Notes under the pieces: generated by a model
What the model was told of the DNA's origin: nothing
What the model saw: the letters and a program-made list of their open reading frames with translations, nothing else
Databases searched by the model: none
NCBI GenBank assembly: GCA_006738865.1
Contig: AP019701.1
Coordinates: forward strand, 1,732,001 to 1,796,000
DNA from: Allostella sp. ATCC 35155
GTDB taxonomy: Bacteria; Pseudomonadota; Alphaproteobacteria; ATCC43930; Allostellaceae
Direction of reading: 5' to 3'
DNA: 64,000 bases
In this document: positions 19,247-27,784 of the stretch, in pieces
Layout: each line of letters starts with the position of its first letter
How positions within the stretch are numbered: the stretch's first letter is position 1
Made by a program: the position numbers and the translations under genes

Positions 19247-22153
19247 GTGACCGAACCGGCGCCAGCGGTCCGGCGCGGGCCCATCGATCGGGATCGGCTG
19301 ACGCTGCTGCTCGGCGCGCACCAGGAACTGGCCGCCCTCCGCGAGCCGGACGCGATCCTCACGGCGCTGTGCCGGCTGGGGTGCGACATGGTGCGCGGGC
19401 GCTGGGCGGCCGCGGCCATCCGCGACGGCAGCCTCCGGGGCCCGCGGCGGGTCGAGGTCGCGGGACTGACGCCTGCGCTGGCCGATGCGCTGCGCAGCCG
19501 CATCGGCCAATCCGATCCGCTGGCCGGTACCATGGAGGCCCGCCGCCTCGGGCCGGGCGACGGGTTGGCGGGGCTGCCGGCCTTCCGCTCGGCGATCCTC
19601 GTCCCGGTCGGCGACGTCGATGCGACCCATGGCTGGCTGTGCGTCGGCGAGCCGGCCGGTCAACGGGCCTTCGACGACCAGGATCTGGCCATTCTCGAGG
19701 ATCTGGCTGCCCTGGCGGGACGGATGTTCGTGCTGGCGACCCTCCGGCGGGATGCGGAAAAGAACAGCGCCGCCCTCGCGGAGGAGGTGGAGAAGCACAA
19801 GCGGGCCGAGCGCCGTCTCGACATCCAGTATGCGGTCGCGACCGTGCTGGCCGACACCTCCAGCCTCGACGCGGCGGCGCCGGCTCTGATCGAGGCAGTC
19901 TGCGCGCGCCTCGGCTTCGCGTTCGGGATCCTCAGAGAAGTCGACCGGGCGAGCGGAAATCTGCGGGCCGTGGCATTCTGGCACGAGCCGGACGAACGGA
20001 TCGCGGAGTTCGCTCAAGGCACCTGGGGCCACACCTTCGCCCCCGGCTCGGGCATGACCGGCCGGGCCTGGCAGAAGGGCGAAGCCGTCTGGTTCGACGA
20101 CGGCGCGGTCGCGGAGGATTTCCGCCGGTCGGACGATGCCCAACGGGCCGGGCTGCATGCGGCCGCGGCATTCCCCATCCTGGCCGGCGGCGAGGTCGTG
20201 GGCGTGCTCGCCTTCCTGGCGAGAGCCAGCCGCAGCCTCGACCCCGACATGCTGCAGATGTTCTCGGCCATCGGCAGCCAGCTCGGCCAGTTCGTCGAAC
20301 GCCGCCGGCAGGGAGCGGAGATCGAGCATCTCAACCGCCTCTATGCGGTCCTGAGCGCGGTCAACCGCCTTCTGATCCAGGCGAACGACCGCGAGGCCCT
20401 GTTCGCGGGCGTCTGCCGTATCGCCCATGAGCAGGGCGGCTTCGGCATCGCCACCATCGCGATGTACGACGCCGACAAGGATATCGTCGTGCCGGTGGCC
20501 GGGGCCGGCGCCGACTATGCCGCGGTGGCGTCCGAGGCGCCGATGGCGATCGTGGGCCTGTCGCCGGAACGGCGGGGCGAGATCGGCCGCGCCATGGCCG
20601 AAGGCCGCGCCCAGTTCGAGAACGACCTTACGGCCGCGCCGGAGCGCGGCAGCGAGCGCCGGCGGCGCGCCATCGCGCTCGGATACCTCTCCTCGGCGGC
20701 CCTGCCGTTGCGGGCCAAGGGGGGCATCATCGGCGTGTTCGTGCTCTTCAGTCGCGACCCGGACTATTTCACCGAACCCGTGCGCAAGCTGCTGATCGAG
20801 GTCGCGGACGACGTCTCCTTCGGGCTCGACCACATGGAGACCCGCGATCGGCTGGCCTATCTCGCCTCCCACGACCCGCTGACCGGCTTGCCCAACCGCG
20901 TGCTCTTCGAGGAGCGCCTCGGGCAGGCACTGATCGCGGCGGGCCGGAGCGGCAGCCGCGTGGCGGTCATCCTGATCGACATCCGGCGCTTCCGTGACGT
21001 CGCCGACTCCCTCGGCCGGGAAGCCGGCGACCGCATCCTGCAGCAATTTGCAGGCCGCCTCGTGGCGATCGCCCAGAGCCCCGAGAGTCTGGCCCGCATC
21101 GACAACGACCGCTTCGCGAAGTTCCTGCCCGACGCTGGCGACGCGCTGGCGATCGCGCGGCGCATCGAGCAGCGTTTCGTCGGCGTCACGGCCGAGGCAC
21201 GGCCGGCCGACGGCGAGATCCTGCATGTCGGCGGGACGCTCGGCGTCGCCGTCTTCCCGGAGGATGGCACCGACGTCGCGACCCTGATGCGCAACGCCCG
21301 CGCGGCCGTCCGCATGGCCAAGGAGAGCGGCCGTCGCTATCAGTTCTACGAGCCGCAGTTGAATGCGCGCGTGGCCGAGACGCTGCGCATGTCCGGCCGC
21401 CTCCAGCTGGCGCAGGCCCGCGGCGAGTTCTTTCTCCACTACCAGCCCAAGGTGGCGGCGAAGGACGGCGCGATTCGCGCAGTCGAGGCGCTGATCCGCT
21501 GGAACGACCCGCGCCGGGGCCTCGTGCCGCCCGTGGAGTTCATCCCCCTGCTGGAGGAGAACGGGCTGATCGGCGAGGTCGGCCTGTGGGTGATGCGGCA
21601 GGCGCTGTGCGACCGCAGGAGCTGGCGTATGGCGGACGGCACGGCGCCCAGGGTTGCCGTCAACGTCTCGGTCATCCAGTTTCAGCTGCCCGGGTTCACG
21701 GACGGGGTCCGCAGGCTGGTGGCCGAATTCGCGGCGGAACCGGGAGCCGACTGCGGGCTCGACATCGAGATCACCGAAAGCCTGATCATGAAGGATGTCG
21801 AAGGCACGATCGCCAGGCTGCAGGAGCTGCGGCAGCTGGGGATCGGCGTGGCCGTCGACGATTTCGGCACCGGCCATTCGTCGCTGGCCTACCTCGCGCG
21901 CCTGCCGATCGGGTCGCTGAAGATCGACCGGTCCTTCGTCCGGATGATGATCGAGAGCACCGAGAACATGCTCATCATCTCCTCGATCATCACGCTCGCC
22001 CACGGCCTGGAACTGACCGTGGTGGCCGAGGGGGTCGAGACCGAGGAGCAGGCGAGGCTGCTGCGCCTGATGCGCTGCGACGAGTTGCAGGGCTTCCATT
22101 GCGGCCTGCCGATGCCGGCGGAGGCGATCGGGCGCCGCCTCGCCGCTCCGTGA
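19247..22153 (+). CDS. GAF-GGDEF-EAL cyclic-di-GMP signalling protein
   Basis: 968 residues, start GTG at 19247. Order: up to three GAF-like sensor modules (about 10-170, 190-355 and 365-530), a GGDEF domain (about 545-700) and a C-terminal EAL domain (about 710-965). The GGDEF signature is replaced by DNDRF (residues 619-623), so this half should not make c-di-GMP. The EAL half keeps its key residues: Glu747 in VEALIRW, Asn in VAVNVS, Glu in EITES, Asp871/Asp872 in DDFGTGHSS, LKIDRSFV and AEGVET. The protein is therefore most likely a soluble c-di-GMP phosphodiesterase controlled by small-molecule or redox sensing. It has no membrane segment. It converges on the ABC permease 7 bases downstream. 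Confidence 0.93.
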   Translation: MTEPAPAVRRGPIDRDRLTLLLGAHQELAALREPDAILTALCRLGCDMVRGRWAAAAIRDGSLRGPRRVEVAGLTPALADALRSRIGQSDPLAGTMEARRLGPGDGLAGLPAFRSAILVPVGDVDATHGWLCVGEPAGQRAFDDQDLAILEDLAALAGRMFVLATLRRDAEKNSAALAEEVEKHKRAERRLDIQYAVATVLADTSSLDAAAPALIEAVCARLGFAFGILREVDRASGNLRAVAFWHEPDERIAEFAQGTWGHTFAPGSGMTGRAWQKGEAVWFDDGAVAEDFRRSDDAQRAGLHAAAAFPILAGGEVVGVLAFLARASRSLDPDMLQMFSAIGSQLGQFVERRRQGAEIEHLNRLYAVLSAVNRLLIQANDREALFAGVCRIAHEQGGFGIATIAMYDADKDIVVPVAGAGADYAAVASEAPMAIVGLSPERRGEIGRAMAEGRAQFENDLTAAPERGSERRRRAIALGYLSSAALPLRAKGGIIGVFVLFSRDPDYFTEPVRKLLIEVADDVSFGLDHMETRDRLAYLASHDPLTGLPNRVLFEERLGQALIAAGRSGSRVAVILIDIRRFRDVADSLGREAGDRILQQFAGRLVAIAQSPESLARIDNDRFAKFLPDAGDALAIARRIEQRFVGVTAEARPADGEILHVGGTLGVAVFPEDGTDVATLMRNARAAVRMAKESGRRYQFYEPQLNARVAETLRMSGRLQLAQARGEFFLHYQPKVAAKDGAIRAVEALIRWNDPRRGLVPPVEFIPLLEENGLIGEVGLWVMRQALCDRRSWRMADGTAPRVAVNVSVIQFQLPGFTDGVRRLVAEFAAEPGADCGLDIEITESLIMKDVEGTIARLQELRQLGIGVAVDDFGTGHSSLAYLARLPIGSLKIDRSFVRMMIESTENMLIISSIITLAHGLELTVVAEGVETEEQARLLRLMRCDELQGFHCGLPMPAEAIGRRLAAP

Positions 22154-22160
22154 CGGCGCG

Positions 22161-22988
22161 TCAATGCATGCCGCTGCTCATCCCGCGCACGAGCTGGCGA
22201 TGCAGCAGGGCGAACATGGCGAGCACCGGCACCGTCGCCATCAGCGCCAGCGCCATCACGCGCGGCCAGTCGATGTTGTATTCGCCGATCAGCATGGCCG
22301 CCCCGACGGTCACCGTCGTGCTGTCGCCGCCCGTCAGCAGGGTGCGGGCGAAGATGAAGTCGTTCCACGACACCACGCCGACATAGGCGGTGACGGCGGC
22401 CATGGCGGGCCGCGCCTGCGGCAGCACCACCGACCACAATCCCCGCAGCCGCGAGCAGCCGTCGATCCAGGCCGCTTCCTCGATGTCGGGCGGAACCTTG
22501 TCGAAATGCTCCTTCATCATCCAGGTCGCCAGCGGCACCGCGAAGCTGAGGTTGCCGAGGACGACCGCGGCCGGATTGTCGAGGAGACCGGCCGCCCGGG
22601 CGAGGACGTAGAGCGGCGTCAGCAGCACCGTAGCGGGCAGCATCTTGGAGATCAGCAGGACGGCGCCCATGACCTGGACTTCCCGCCCGCGCGACCGCGA
22701 CAGCGCATATCCGGCCGGCAGCGCGACCGCGAGCGCCACCAGCACCGATGCGACCGTGATGCCGGCGGAATTCGCAAGCCAGCGCAGGGCGCTGGTCGTG
22801 GTCAGGATCGCGGTGTAGGCGTCGAGCGTCAGGTCGGACGGGTCCGGCAGCAACCGGGGCGGCCAGGTGAGGACGGCGTTCGCCCGGCTGAACGAGGTCA
22901 GCGCCATCCAGTAGAGCGGCAGGAGCGCGAAGAGCGCGGCGGCCAGCAGGCCCGCCCATTGCAGCGTCAGGAGCGCGGGACGCCTCAA
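22161..22988 (-). CDS. Carbohydrate-type ABC transporter permease (MalG/UgpE-like)
   Basis: 275 residues. The likely start is the TTG at 22988, whose last two bases overlap the TGA of the upstream permease (TTGA), because no in-frame ATG or GTG gives a full first membrane helix. Six predicted membrane helices and the cytoplasmic coupling (EAA) loop EEAAWIDGCSRLRGLWSVVLP are visible. This class forms the channel with the MalF-like permease. It is the last gene of a minus-strand operon (phosphoesterase, binding protein, permease, permease) that has no ATPase gene, so a shared ATPase encoded elsewhere is expected. Confidence 0.88.
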   Translation of the reverse strand: MRRPALLTLQWAGLLAAALFALLPLYWMALTSFSRANAVLTWPPRLLPDPSDLTLDAYTAILTTTSALRWLANSAGITVASVLVALAVALPAGYALSRSRGREVQVMGAVLLISKMLPATVLLTPLYVLARAAGLLDNPAAVVLGNLSFAVPLATWMMKEHFDKVPPDIEEAAWIDGCSRLRGLWSVVLPQARPAMAAVTAYVGVVSWNDFIFARTLLTGGDSTTVTVGAAMLIGEYNIDWPRVMALALMATVPVLAMFALLHRQLVRGMSSGMH

Positions 22989-23929
22989 ACGTCGGCCCTC
23001 CGCCGGGTCGCGCGCAGGAAGAGCAGCGTGGTCGCCACCGCCACGATCAGGGTCAGGGTGCCGAGCGCGGCGCCGCGCCCGGGCGACAGGAACTGGAAGG
23101 TCTCGGTGTAGACGCGCACGGCCAGGGTCTCGGTCGATCGGGCCGGCCCGCCGGCGGTCATGACCAGGACCGATTCGACGTTGCGGAAGGCCGACAGCAG
23201 CCCGAGGAAGATGGTGACGCGCAGGAAGCCGCGCAGGCCCGGCAGCGTGATCGCGACGAAGCGGCGGAACGCCCCGGCCCCGTCCATCATCGCCGCCTCG
23301 TACTGCGAGTAGGGGATCGACTGCAGCCCGGCCAGCAGCATGATGGTGAAGAAGGGATAGGCCTTCCAGGCGGTCGCGAAGGTGACGGCCCAGATCGCGA
23401 CGTCGGGGGAGGTCAGGAACGGCACCGGCGCGGAGACGAGGCCGGCCCCCATCAGGAGGTAGTTCACGAGCCCGAACTGGTCGTTCAGCAGGAACATCCA
23501 GATCAGGCTGGCGATCGCCGGCGCGACGCTCCAGGGACTGACGACGATGGCCTCGAACCAGGAGGCGCCGGCCAGCCGGAGGTCGGCGAGCAGCGCCGTG
23601 GCCAGGCCCATGAGCAGCGCGATGGCGGTGCCGGCGAAGACGAAGATCGCGGTTGCCCACAGGCTCGGCACGAATCCGGGATGGCCGATCGCCGCCGCAT
23701 AGTTGGCCAGCGTCGCGGGCTTGGTGATGGGTCGCATCAGCTCGATCAGCCGCAGCTCGTAGAAGCTGATCTGCACCAGCTTGGCGATGGGCCAGGCGAC
23801 CAGGGCGCCGGTGCACAGGATCGCCGGCAGCATCAGCGCCAGGAACAGGAGGCGCGTCCGCGCCGGTCCCCGCAAGCGGGGCCGGCGCGGCATCGCGGCG
23901 GCCGGTGCCCCGGCCGGAAGCGTCACCAA
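22985..23929 (-). CDS. Carbohydrate-type ABC transporter permease (MalF/UgpA-like)
   Basis: 314 residues. Arg/Pro-rich cytoplasmic N-terminus, then LLFLALMLPAILCTGALVAWPIA as the first of six membrane helices. The EAA coupling loop reads YEAAMMDGAGAFRRFVAITLPGL. Its start is 4 bases after the end of the binding-protein gene and its stop overlaps the start of the second permease. It forms a heterodimeric channel with that protein. Substrate specificity lies in the binding protein and is unresolved. Confidence 0.9.
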   Translation of the reverse strand: MVTLPAGAPAAAMPRRPRLRGPARTRLLFLALMLPAILCTGALVAWPIAKLVQISFYELRLIELMRPITKPATLANYAAAIGHPGFVPSLWATAIFVFAGTAIALLMGLATALLADLRLAGASWFEAIVVSPWSVAPAIASLIWMFLLNDQFGLVNYLLMGAGLVSAPVPFLTSPDVAIWAVTFATAWKAYPFFTIMLLAGLQSIPYSQYEAAMMDGAGAFRRFVAITLPGLRGFLRVTIFLGLLSAFRNVESVLVMTAGGPARSTETLAVRVYTETFQFLSPGRGAALGTLTLIVAVATTLLFLRATRRRADV

Positions 23930-23933
23930 GGGG

Positions 23934-25175
23934 CTATTCCAGGCCCTTGATCTCGCGCTTGAGGCCGGCGGAGATGCGCTCGGCGGCGGCCTCCGGCGTC
24001 AGCCGGCCGGCGACCATCGCGGTCATGCTCTCGGTGAAGATGCTGCTGAAGCGGTTGTAGTCGTTCTCGAAGCCGATCGGCAGATGCGAGCGCGACTTGC
24101 GGCTGGCGCTGGCCTCGAAGAGCGGCAGGTGGGGCCACTTCTCGCGCGCCTCGGCGTCGACGCTGCCGATGCGGCCCGGCGGGTTGCCGGTCATCACGGC
24201 ATAGCGGCGCTGCCATTCCGGCCGGGACGCGAGCTCGATGAACTTCCAGACCAGCGCCTTGCGCTCGGCCGTGATCTCCTTCGGCATGGCGAGCGCGTTG
24301 CTCGGACCGCCGGCGAGGTTCGGGAAGGGAAGCGGCGCCACCCGCCACTGGCCCTGCACGGCCTCGGCCGCGCGCTTGGCATAGCCGGGCGCCCAGCTGC
24401 CGTCGATGTACATGGCCGCGTTGCCCTGCCAGAAGAGCTGGCGCATCGGGTTGTTGTCGAGGCCGGTCGGCGTCACCCCGGCCTTCACGTAATCCTGGAT
24501 GCGGCCCAGGGTCTTCGCGATCTCGGCCGTGGCGTCGAGCTTGCGGTCGCCGACGATGTCGCGGTCGCGGCCGGCGTGGAAGTGCATGAAGGTCATGAAC
24601 CCCCAGCTCGAGGAGGAGGTGTTCATGGCCATGCCGTACTGGTCGATGCGGCCGTCGCCGTCGCGGTCGCGGGTCAGCTTCTTGGCCGCCTCGAACAGCT
24701 CCGGCTCGGTCGTCGGCACCGCGATGCCGGCCTGCTTCAGCATCCCCTCGTTGTAGATCAGGCCCCAGCCGTAATTGAGCAGGACGAGCCCGTAGCTCTT
24801 GCCGTCCAGCGTCAGGGACGACTGCGAGGGCACCCAGGACCGCTTGATGTCGGTCTTGTCCAGCCAGGGATCGAGCGGCTCGAGCACGCCCTCGGCCGCG
24901 AAGCCCCAGACGAAGCGGGCGGTCATGTGCACGATGTCGGGCGGATTGCCGGCGGCGAACCGCGTCGTCAGCATCCGGTGATGATCGTTCGAGGGGGCGT
25001 TGGTCAGCTTGATCCGGACGTCCGGATTTTCCTTCTGGTAGGCCTCGACGAGGCCGCGCCACCAGGGGCCGAAGCTCTCCTCCAGCTGGTAGGTCGGAAA
25101 GTCGAGGACGGTTTCGGCGGCCGCCGGTCCGGCGACGACGGCGGACAGGGCGAGGGCGATGGCGGTGCGGCGCAT
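23934..25175 (-). CDS. ABC transporter extracellular solute-binding protein (family 1, sugar type)
   Basis: 413 residues. A Sec signal peptide (MRRTAIALALSAVVAGPAAA, cleavage after AAA) is followed by a family 1 binding protein with the markers AAGNPPDIVHM, YGLVLLNYGWGLIYN, and FWQGNAAMYIDGSWAPGY. It delivers a solute, usually a di- or oligosaccharide, polyol or glycerophospho-compound, to the two permeases downstream. A metallophosphoesterase gene starts the operon, which favours a phosphorylated or phosphodiester ligand, but that is inference. Ligand residues cannot be assigned without a structure comparison. Confidence 0.9.
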   Translation of the reverse strand: MRRTAIALALSAVVAGPAAAETVLDFPTYQLEESFGPWWRGLVEAYQKENPDVRIKLTNAPSNDHHRMLTTRFAAGNPPDIVHMTARFVWGFAAEGVLEPLDPWLDKTDIKRSWVPSQSSLTLDGKSYGLVLLNYGWGLIYNEGMLKQAGIAVPTTEPELFEAAKKLTRDRDGDGRIDQYGMAMNTSSSSWGFMTFMHFHAGRDRDIVGDRKLDATAEIAKTLGRIQDYVKAGVTPTGLDNNPMRQLFWQGNAAMYIDGSWAPGYAKRAAEAVQGQWRVAPLPFPNLAGGPSNALAMPKEITAERKALVWKFIELASRPEWQRRYAVMTGNPPGRIGSVDAEAREKWPHLPLFEASASRKSRSHLPIGFENDYNRFSSIFTESMTAMVAGRLTPEAAAERISAGLKREIKGLE

Positions 25176-25184
25176 GTCGGATGC

Positions 25185-26390
25185 CTATGGTGCGGGGTGG
25201 AGGGCGAGGCCGTGGTCGCGGGCGGCGGCGGCGAGCGCGTCGCCGCCGCCCACCAGGATCGAGCCGGCGAGGTCGAGGCCGAGTTCGCGCTCGGCTCTCG
25301 GGAAGAGGTCGGACGCGGTGGGGGTGCCTTCGGCCGGCAGCCGTGCGCGCAGGGCCGGGTCGAGGTCGCGATCCACGACGAAGTAGGCGGCGCCCAGTTC
25401 ATGGCCGAGCGCACGGGCGTGGCGTGCCACCCCGTCGGCCAGTTCCTGGGCGGCGCGCCAGCCGAAGCGGTGCGGCTCCCACGGCGCGACGAGAACCGGC
25501 GACCAGCCGCGGGCCACCGTCCGCAGCAGCAGGCGGGCGCCCGCCTCGTCGATCGTCGGATGGTCGATGTCCGGGGTCTGGCGATCGAGCACGACGAAAA
25601 CGGCCGGGCGCCAGCGACGGGCCTCCGGCGCTTCGATCGCCCGCGTCTCGATCCGCACGCCGGCTTCCGTGCAGGTGACGAGGCGGTAGCGGTGCGGCCA
25701 TTCGCAGAAGGTGGGGCAGACCGAATAGGTCGTATCGCCCACCGTCAGGGGCGGCTCGCCCTGGTGCCAGTGGCCACTCAGGACGGCGCGCACGCGGCCC
25801 GAGCGCTCGATCGCCGCGGCGAGGTCGGCCGCCTCGCGATACATGAGCGGATAGCCGTAATCGACGTCGGGACGGATCAGATAGTGCTGGAGATGGATCT
25901 GCGGCGCCGGATCGGGGTCGGCCAGCACGCGCTCGAACAGGGCCCGCTGGGCGCCGACCCGCTGTGCCTGGTTCCCGGCGACCTCCCAGTCCTCGAAGCC
26001 GACGACACGGAAGCCGCCATGGTGGCTCTCCGTCTCGCGTCCGGTGCCGAAGGCGGCCTCGAACGCGTCGAGCCGGTCATGGTTGCCGGGGATCGCCCGC
26101 CAGGGGCAGGGGAGGCGATCGAGCCAGCCGCGCAGCAGCCGGTAGTCCGCCTCTGCCTCCGCCATCGCCGTAGCATGGTCGGCCGGGTCGCCGTGCAGCA
26201 GCGGGTGCGGCACGTCGACGAGATCGCCGGTCAGGACCACCAGGTCGGGCCGCTGGCGAGCGACCACTTCGCCCAGGCGTTCCAGCAGCGTCGGAATCTC
26301 GCGCGAGCGACGCACGGCATGGCCGGCGCTCCCCGGCAGGGCCTGGCGGAGATGGAGGTCGGTCGCATGCAGGATGGAGAGCGCGGGCAC
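25185..26390 (-). CDS. Metallophosphoesterase with degenerate HAD-like C-terminal region
   Basis: 401 residues. Residues 1-235 are a calcineurin-type phosphoesterase with all metal motifs: ATDLHL, LTGDLVDV, PGNHDRLD and SGHWHQGE. Most single-domain members end there. The remaining ~150 residues resemble a HAD-type phosphatase: VFVVLDRQTPDID where FLDRDGT would be expected, then ARLLLRTVARGWSPVLV, and a terminal ELGLDLAGSILVGGG-DALAAAARDHG like the HAD motif IV loop. The nucleophilic Asp-x-Asp is not intact, so that half may be regulatory. First gene of the sugar-type ABC operon, 9 bases before the binding protein; it may process the imported ligand. Confidence 0.85.
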   Translation of the reverse strand: MPALSILHATDLHLRQALPGSAGHAVRRSREIPTLLERLGEVVARQRPDLVVLTGDLVDVPHPLLHGDPADHATAMAEAEADYRLLRGWLDRLPCPWRAIPGNHDRLDAFEAAFGTGRETESHHGGFRVVGFEDWEVAGNQAQRVGAQRALFERVLADPDPAPQIHLQHYLIRPDVDYGYPLMYREAADLAAAIERSGRVRAVLSGHWHQGEPPLTVGDTTYSVCPTFCEWPHRYRLVTCTEAGVRIETRAIEAPEARRWRPAVFVVLDRQTPDIDHPTIDEAGARLLLRTVARGWSPVLVAPWEPHRFGWRAAQELADGVARHARALGHELGAAYFVVDRDLDPALRARLPAEGTPTASDLFPRAERELGLDLAGSILVGGGDALAAAARDHGLALHPAP

Positions 26391-26469
26391 GGCGGCCAGG
26401 AGTCCCGAAGGCGGTGGCGAAGCTCCCGGTGCTTAGCGGGCGATCATGACGGTTCGGGCACTGCCGGAT

Positions 26470-26500
26470 GAACGATCGGTTTCATTTTCGTTCGTTGACA
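26470..26500 (+). promoter_or_regulatory. Inverted repeat and TTGACA box upstream of the class V aminotransferase
   Basis: GAACGA (26470-26475) and TCGTTC (26488-26493) form a perfect inverted repeat with a 12-base spacer. Immediately after it is TTGACA (26495-26500), an exact -35 box, but the sequence 17 bases further on is too GC-rich to show a -10 box. Possible operator/promoter in the 170-base divergent region between the phosphoesterase and the aminotransferase. Confidence 0.35.
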
Positions 26501-26560
26501 CCCCGGGCGCCCTGTGGCGCCGTGCCCGCCGTCCCCAGGCAACGGCAAGGCGGTACGGGA

Positions 26561-27727
26561 ATGGACATTGAAGCGATCCGGGCGGACACGCCGGCGGTGG
26601 TGCGGCGCGCCTATATGCACAATGCCGGTGCGGCGCTGATGCCGGTGCCGGTGGTCGACGCCGCCAAGCGCCACCTCGACCTGGAGGCCGAGATCGGCGG
26701 CTACCATGCGGCGGCCCGCGAGCATGACCGGATCGAGGCGGTCTATGATTCGGTCGCCCGCCTGCTCAACGCGCATCGCGACGAGGTCGCGCTGGTCGAG
26801 AACGCGACCGTCGCCTGGCAGATGGCCTTCTATTCGCTGCAGTTCGGGCCGGGCGACCGCATCCTGACGGCCGAGGCCGAGTATGCGGCCAACTACGTCG
26901 CCTATCTCCAGGTGACGCGGCGCACCGGCGCCGTGATCGACGTGGTGCCGAGCGATGCCACGGGCGCGCTCGACGTGGCGGCGCTGGAACGGATGATCGA
27001 CGACCGGGTGAAGCTGATCGCCATCACCTGGATCCCGACCAACGGCGGCCTCGTCAACCCGGCCGAGGCAGTCGGGAAGGTGGCGCGCGCCCACGGCATT
27101 CCCTACCTGCTCGACGCCTGCCAGGCGGTCGGCCAGATGCCCGTGGATGTCGAGGCGGTCGGCTGCGACATGCTGTCGGCGACGGGGCGCAAGTTCCTGC
27201 GCGGGCCGCGCGGCACGGGCTTCCTCTATGTCCGGCGGCCGCTGCTGGAGCGGCTGGAGCCGCCGATGATCGACCATTTCGCCGCCCCGTGGGTGGCCAT
27301 GGACCGCTACGAGCTGCGCCCCGACGCGCGGCGGTTCGAGAACTGGGAGAACAATTACGCCGCCCGTCTCGGCCTCGGCGTGGCGGTCGACTACGCCCTG
27401 GCGATCGGCCTCGATGCCATCCGCGACCGCTGCCGGCTGCTGGCCGGCCGGCTGCGCGCGGGCCTCGCCGGCATCCCGGGCGCGGTGGTGCGCGACCTCG
27501 GCCGCGATCCCTCGGCCATCGTCAGCTTCACGATCGAAGGGCGCGAGGCCGACGCCATCGTCGCGGGTGCTCTCGCGCAGGACATCGTCATCGGCGCCTC
27601 CAAGGCCTCCAGCACCCGGATCGATGCCGAACGCCGTCACCTGCCGCCGGTCGTCCGCGCCTCGCCGCACTACTACAACAGCGACGCGGAGGTGGACCGC
27701 CTTCTCGACTATCTCCGGGCCGGCTGA
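26561..27727 (+). CDS. Class V aminotransferase (PLP enzyme, cysteine desulfurase/epimerase-like)
   Basis: 388 residues; the ATG at 26561 gives the proper family start. The PLP site is visible: Asp185 and Gln188 in LLDACQAVGQ and the Schiff-base Lys211 in SATGRKFLRGPRGTGF. The C-terminal ASKASSTRIDAERR and VRASPHYYNSDAEVD are typical of the isopenicillin-N-epimerase/cysteine-desulfurase-like subgroup. The Ser-Thr-rich loop with an active-site Cys of true NifS/IscS desulfurases is absent, so a lyase, epimerase or transaminase role is more likely than Fe-S assembly. It stands alone between divergent and convergent neighbours. Substrate unknown. Confidence 0.85.
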   Translation: MDIEAIRADTPAVVRRAYMHNAGAALMPVPVVDAAKRHLDLEAEIGGYHAAAREHDRIEAVYDSVARLLNAHRDEVALVENATVAWQMAFYSLQFGPGDRILTAEAEYAANYVAYLQVTRRTGAVIDVVPSDATGALDVAALERMIDDRVKLIAITWIPTNGGLVNPAEAVGKVARAHGIPYLLDACQAVGQMPVDVEAVGCDMLSATGRKFLRGPRGTGFLYVRRPLLERLEPPMIDHFAAPWVAMDRYELRPDARRFENWENNYAARLGLGVAVDYALAIGLDAIRDRCRLLAGRLRAGLAGIPGAVVRDLGRDPSAIVSFTIEGREADAIVAGALAQDIVIGASKASSTRIDAERRHLPPVVRASPHYYNSDAEVDRLLDYLRAG

Positions 27728-27734
27728 CCCAATT

Positions 27735-27767
27735 CGGTGCCGGCGCCGAGGGCGGGTGGCGGCACCG
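27735..27767. terminator. Hairpin between convergent genes, possible bidirectional terminator
   Basis: CGGTGCCG (27735-27742) pairs perfectly with CGGCACCG (27760-27767), leaving a 17-base loop, in the 57-base gap between the aminotransferase and the convergent RTX gene. There is no U tract on either side, so it is at best a non-canonical terminator. Confidence 0.35.
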
Positions 27768-27784
27768 AGCGGCACCGCCCCCGG

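Noticed and set aside
26561-27727. Assigning the class V aminotransferase as a cysteine desulfurase of Fe-S assembly
   Set aside because: No active-site cysteine loop and no isc/suf genes nearby; sequence is closer to the isopenicillin-N-epimerase-like subgroup.
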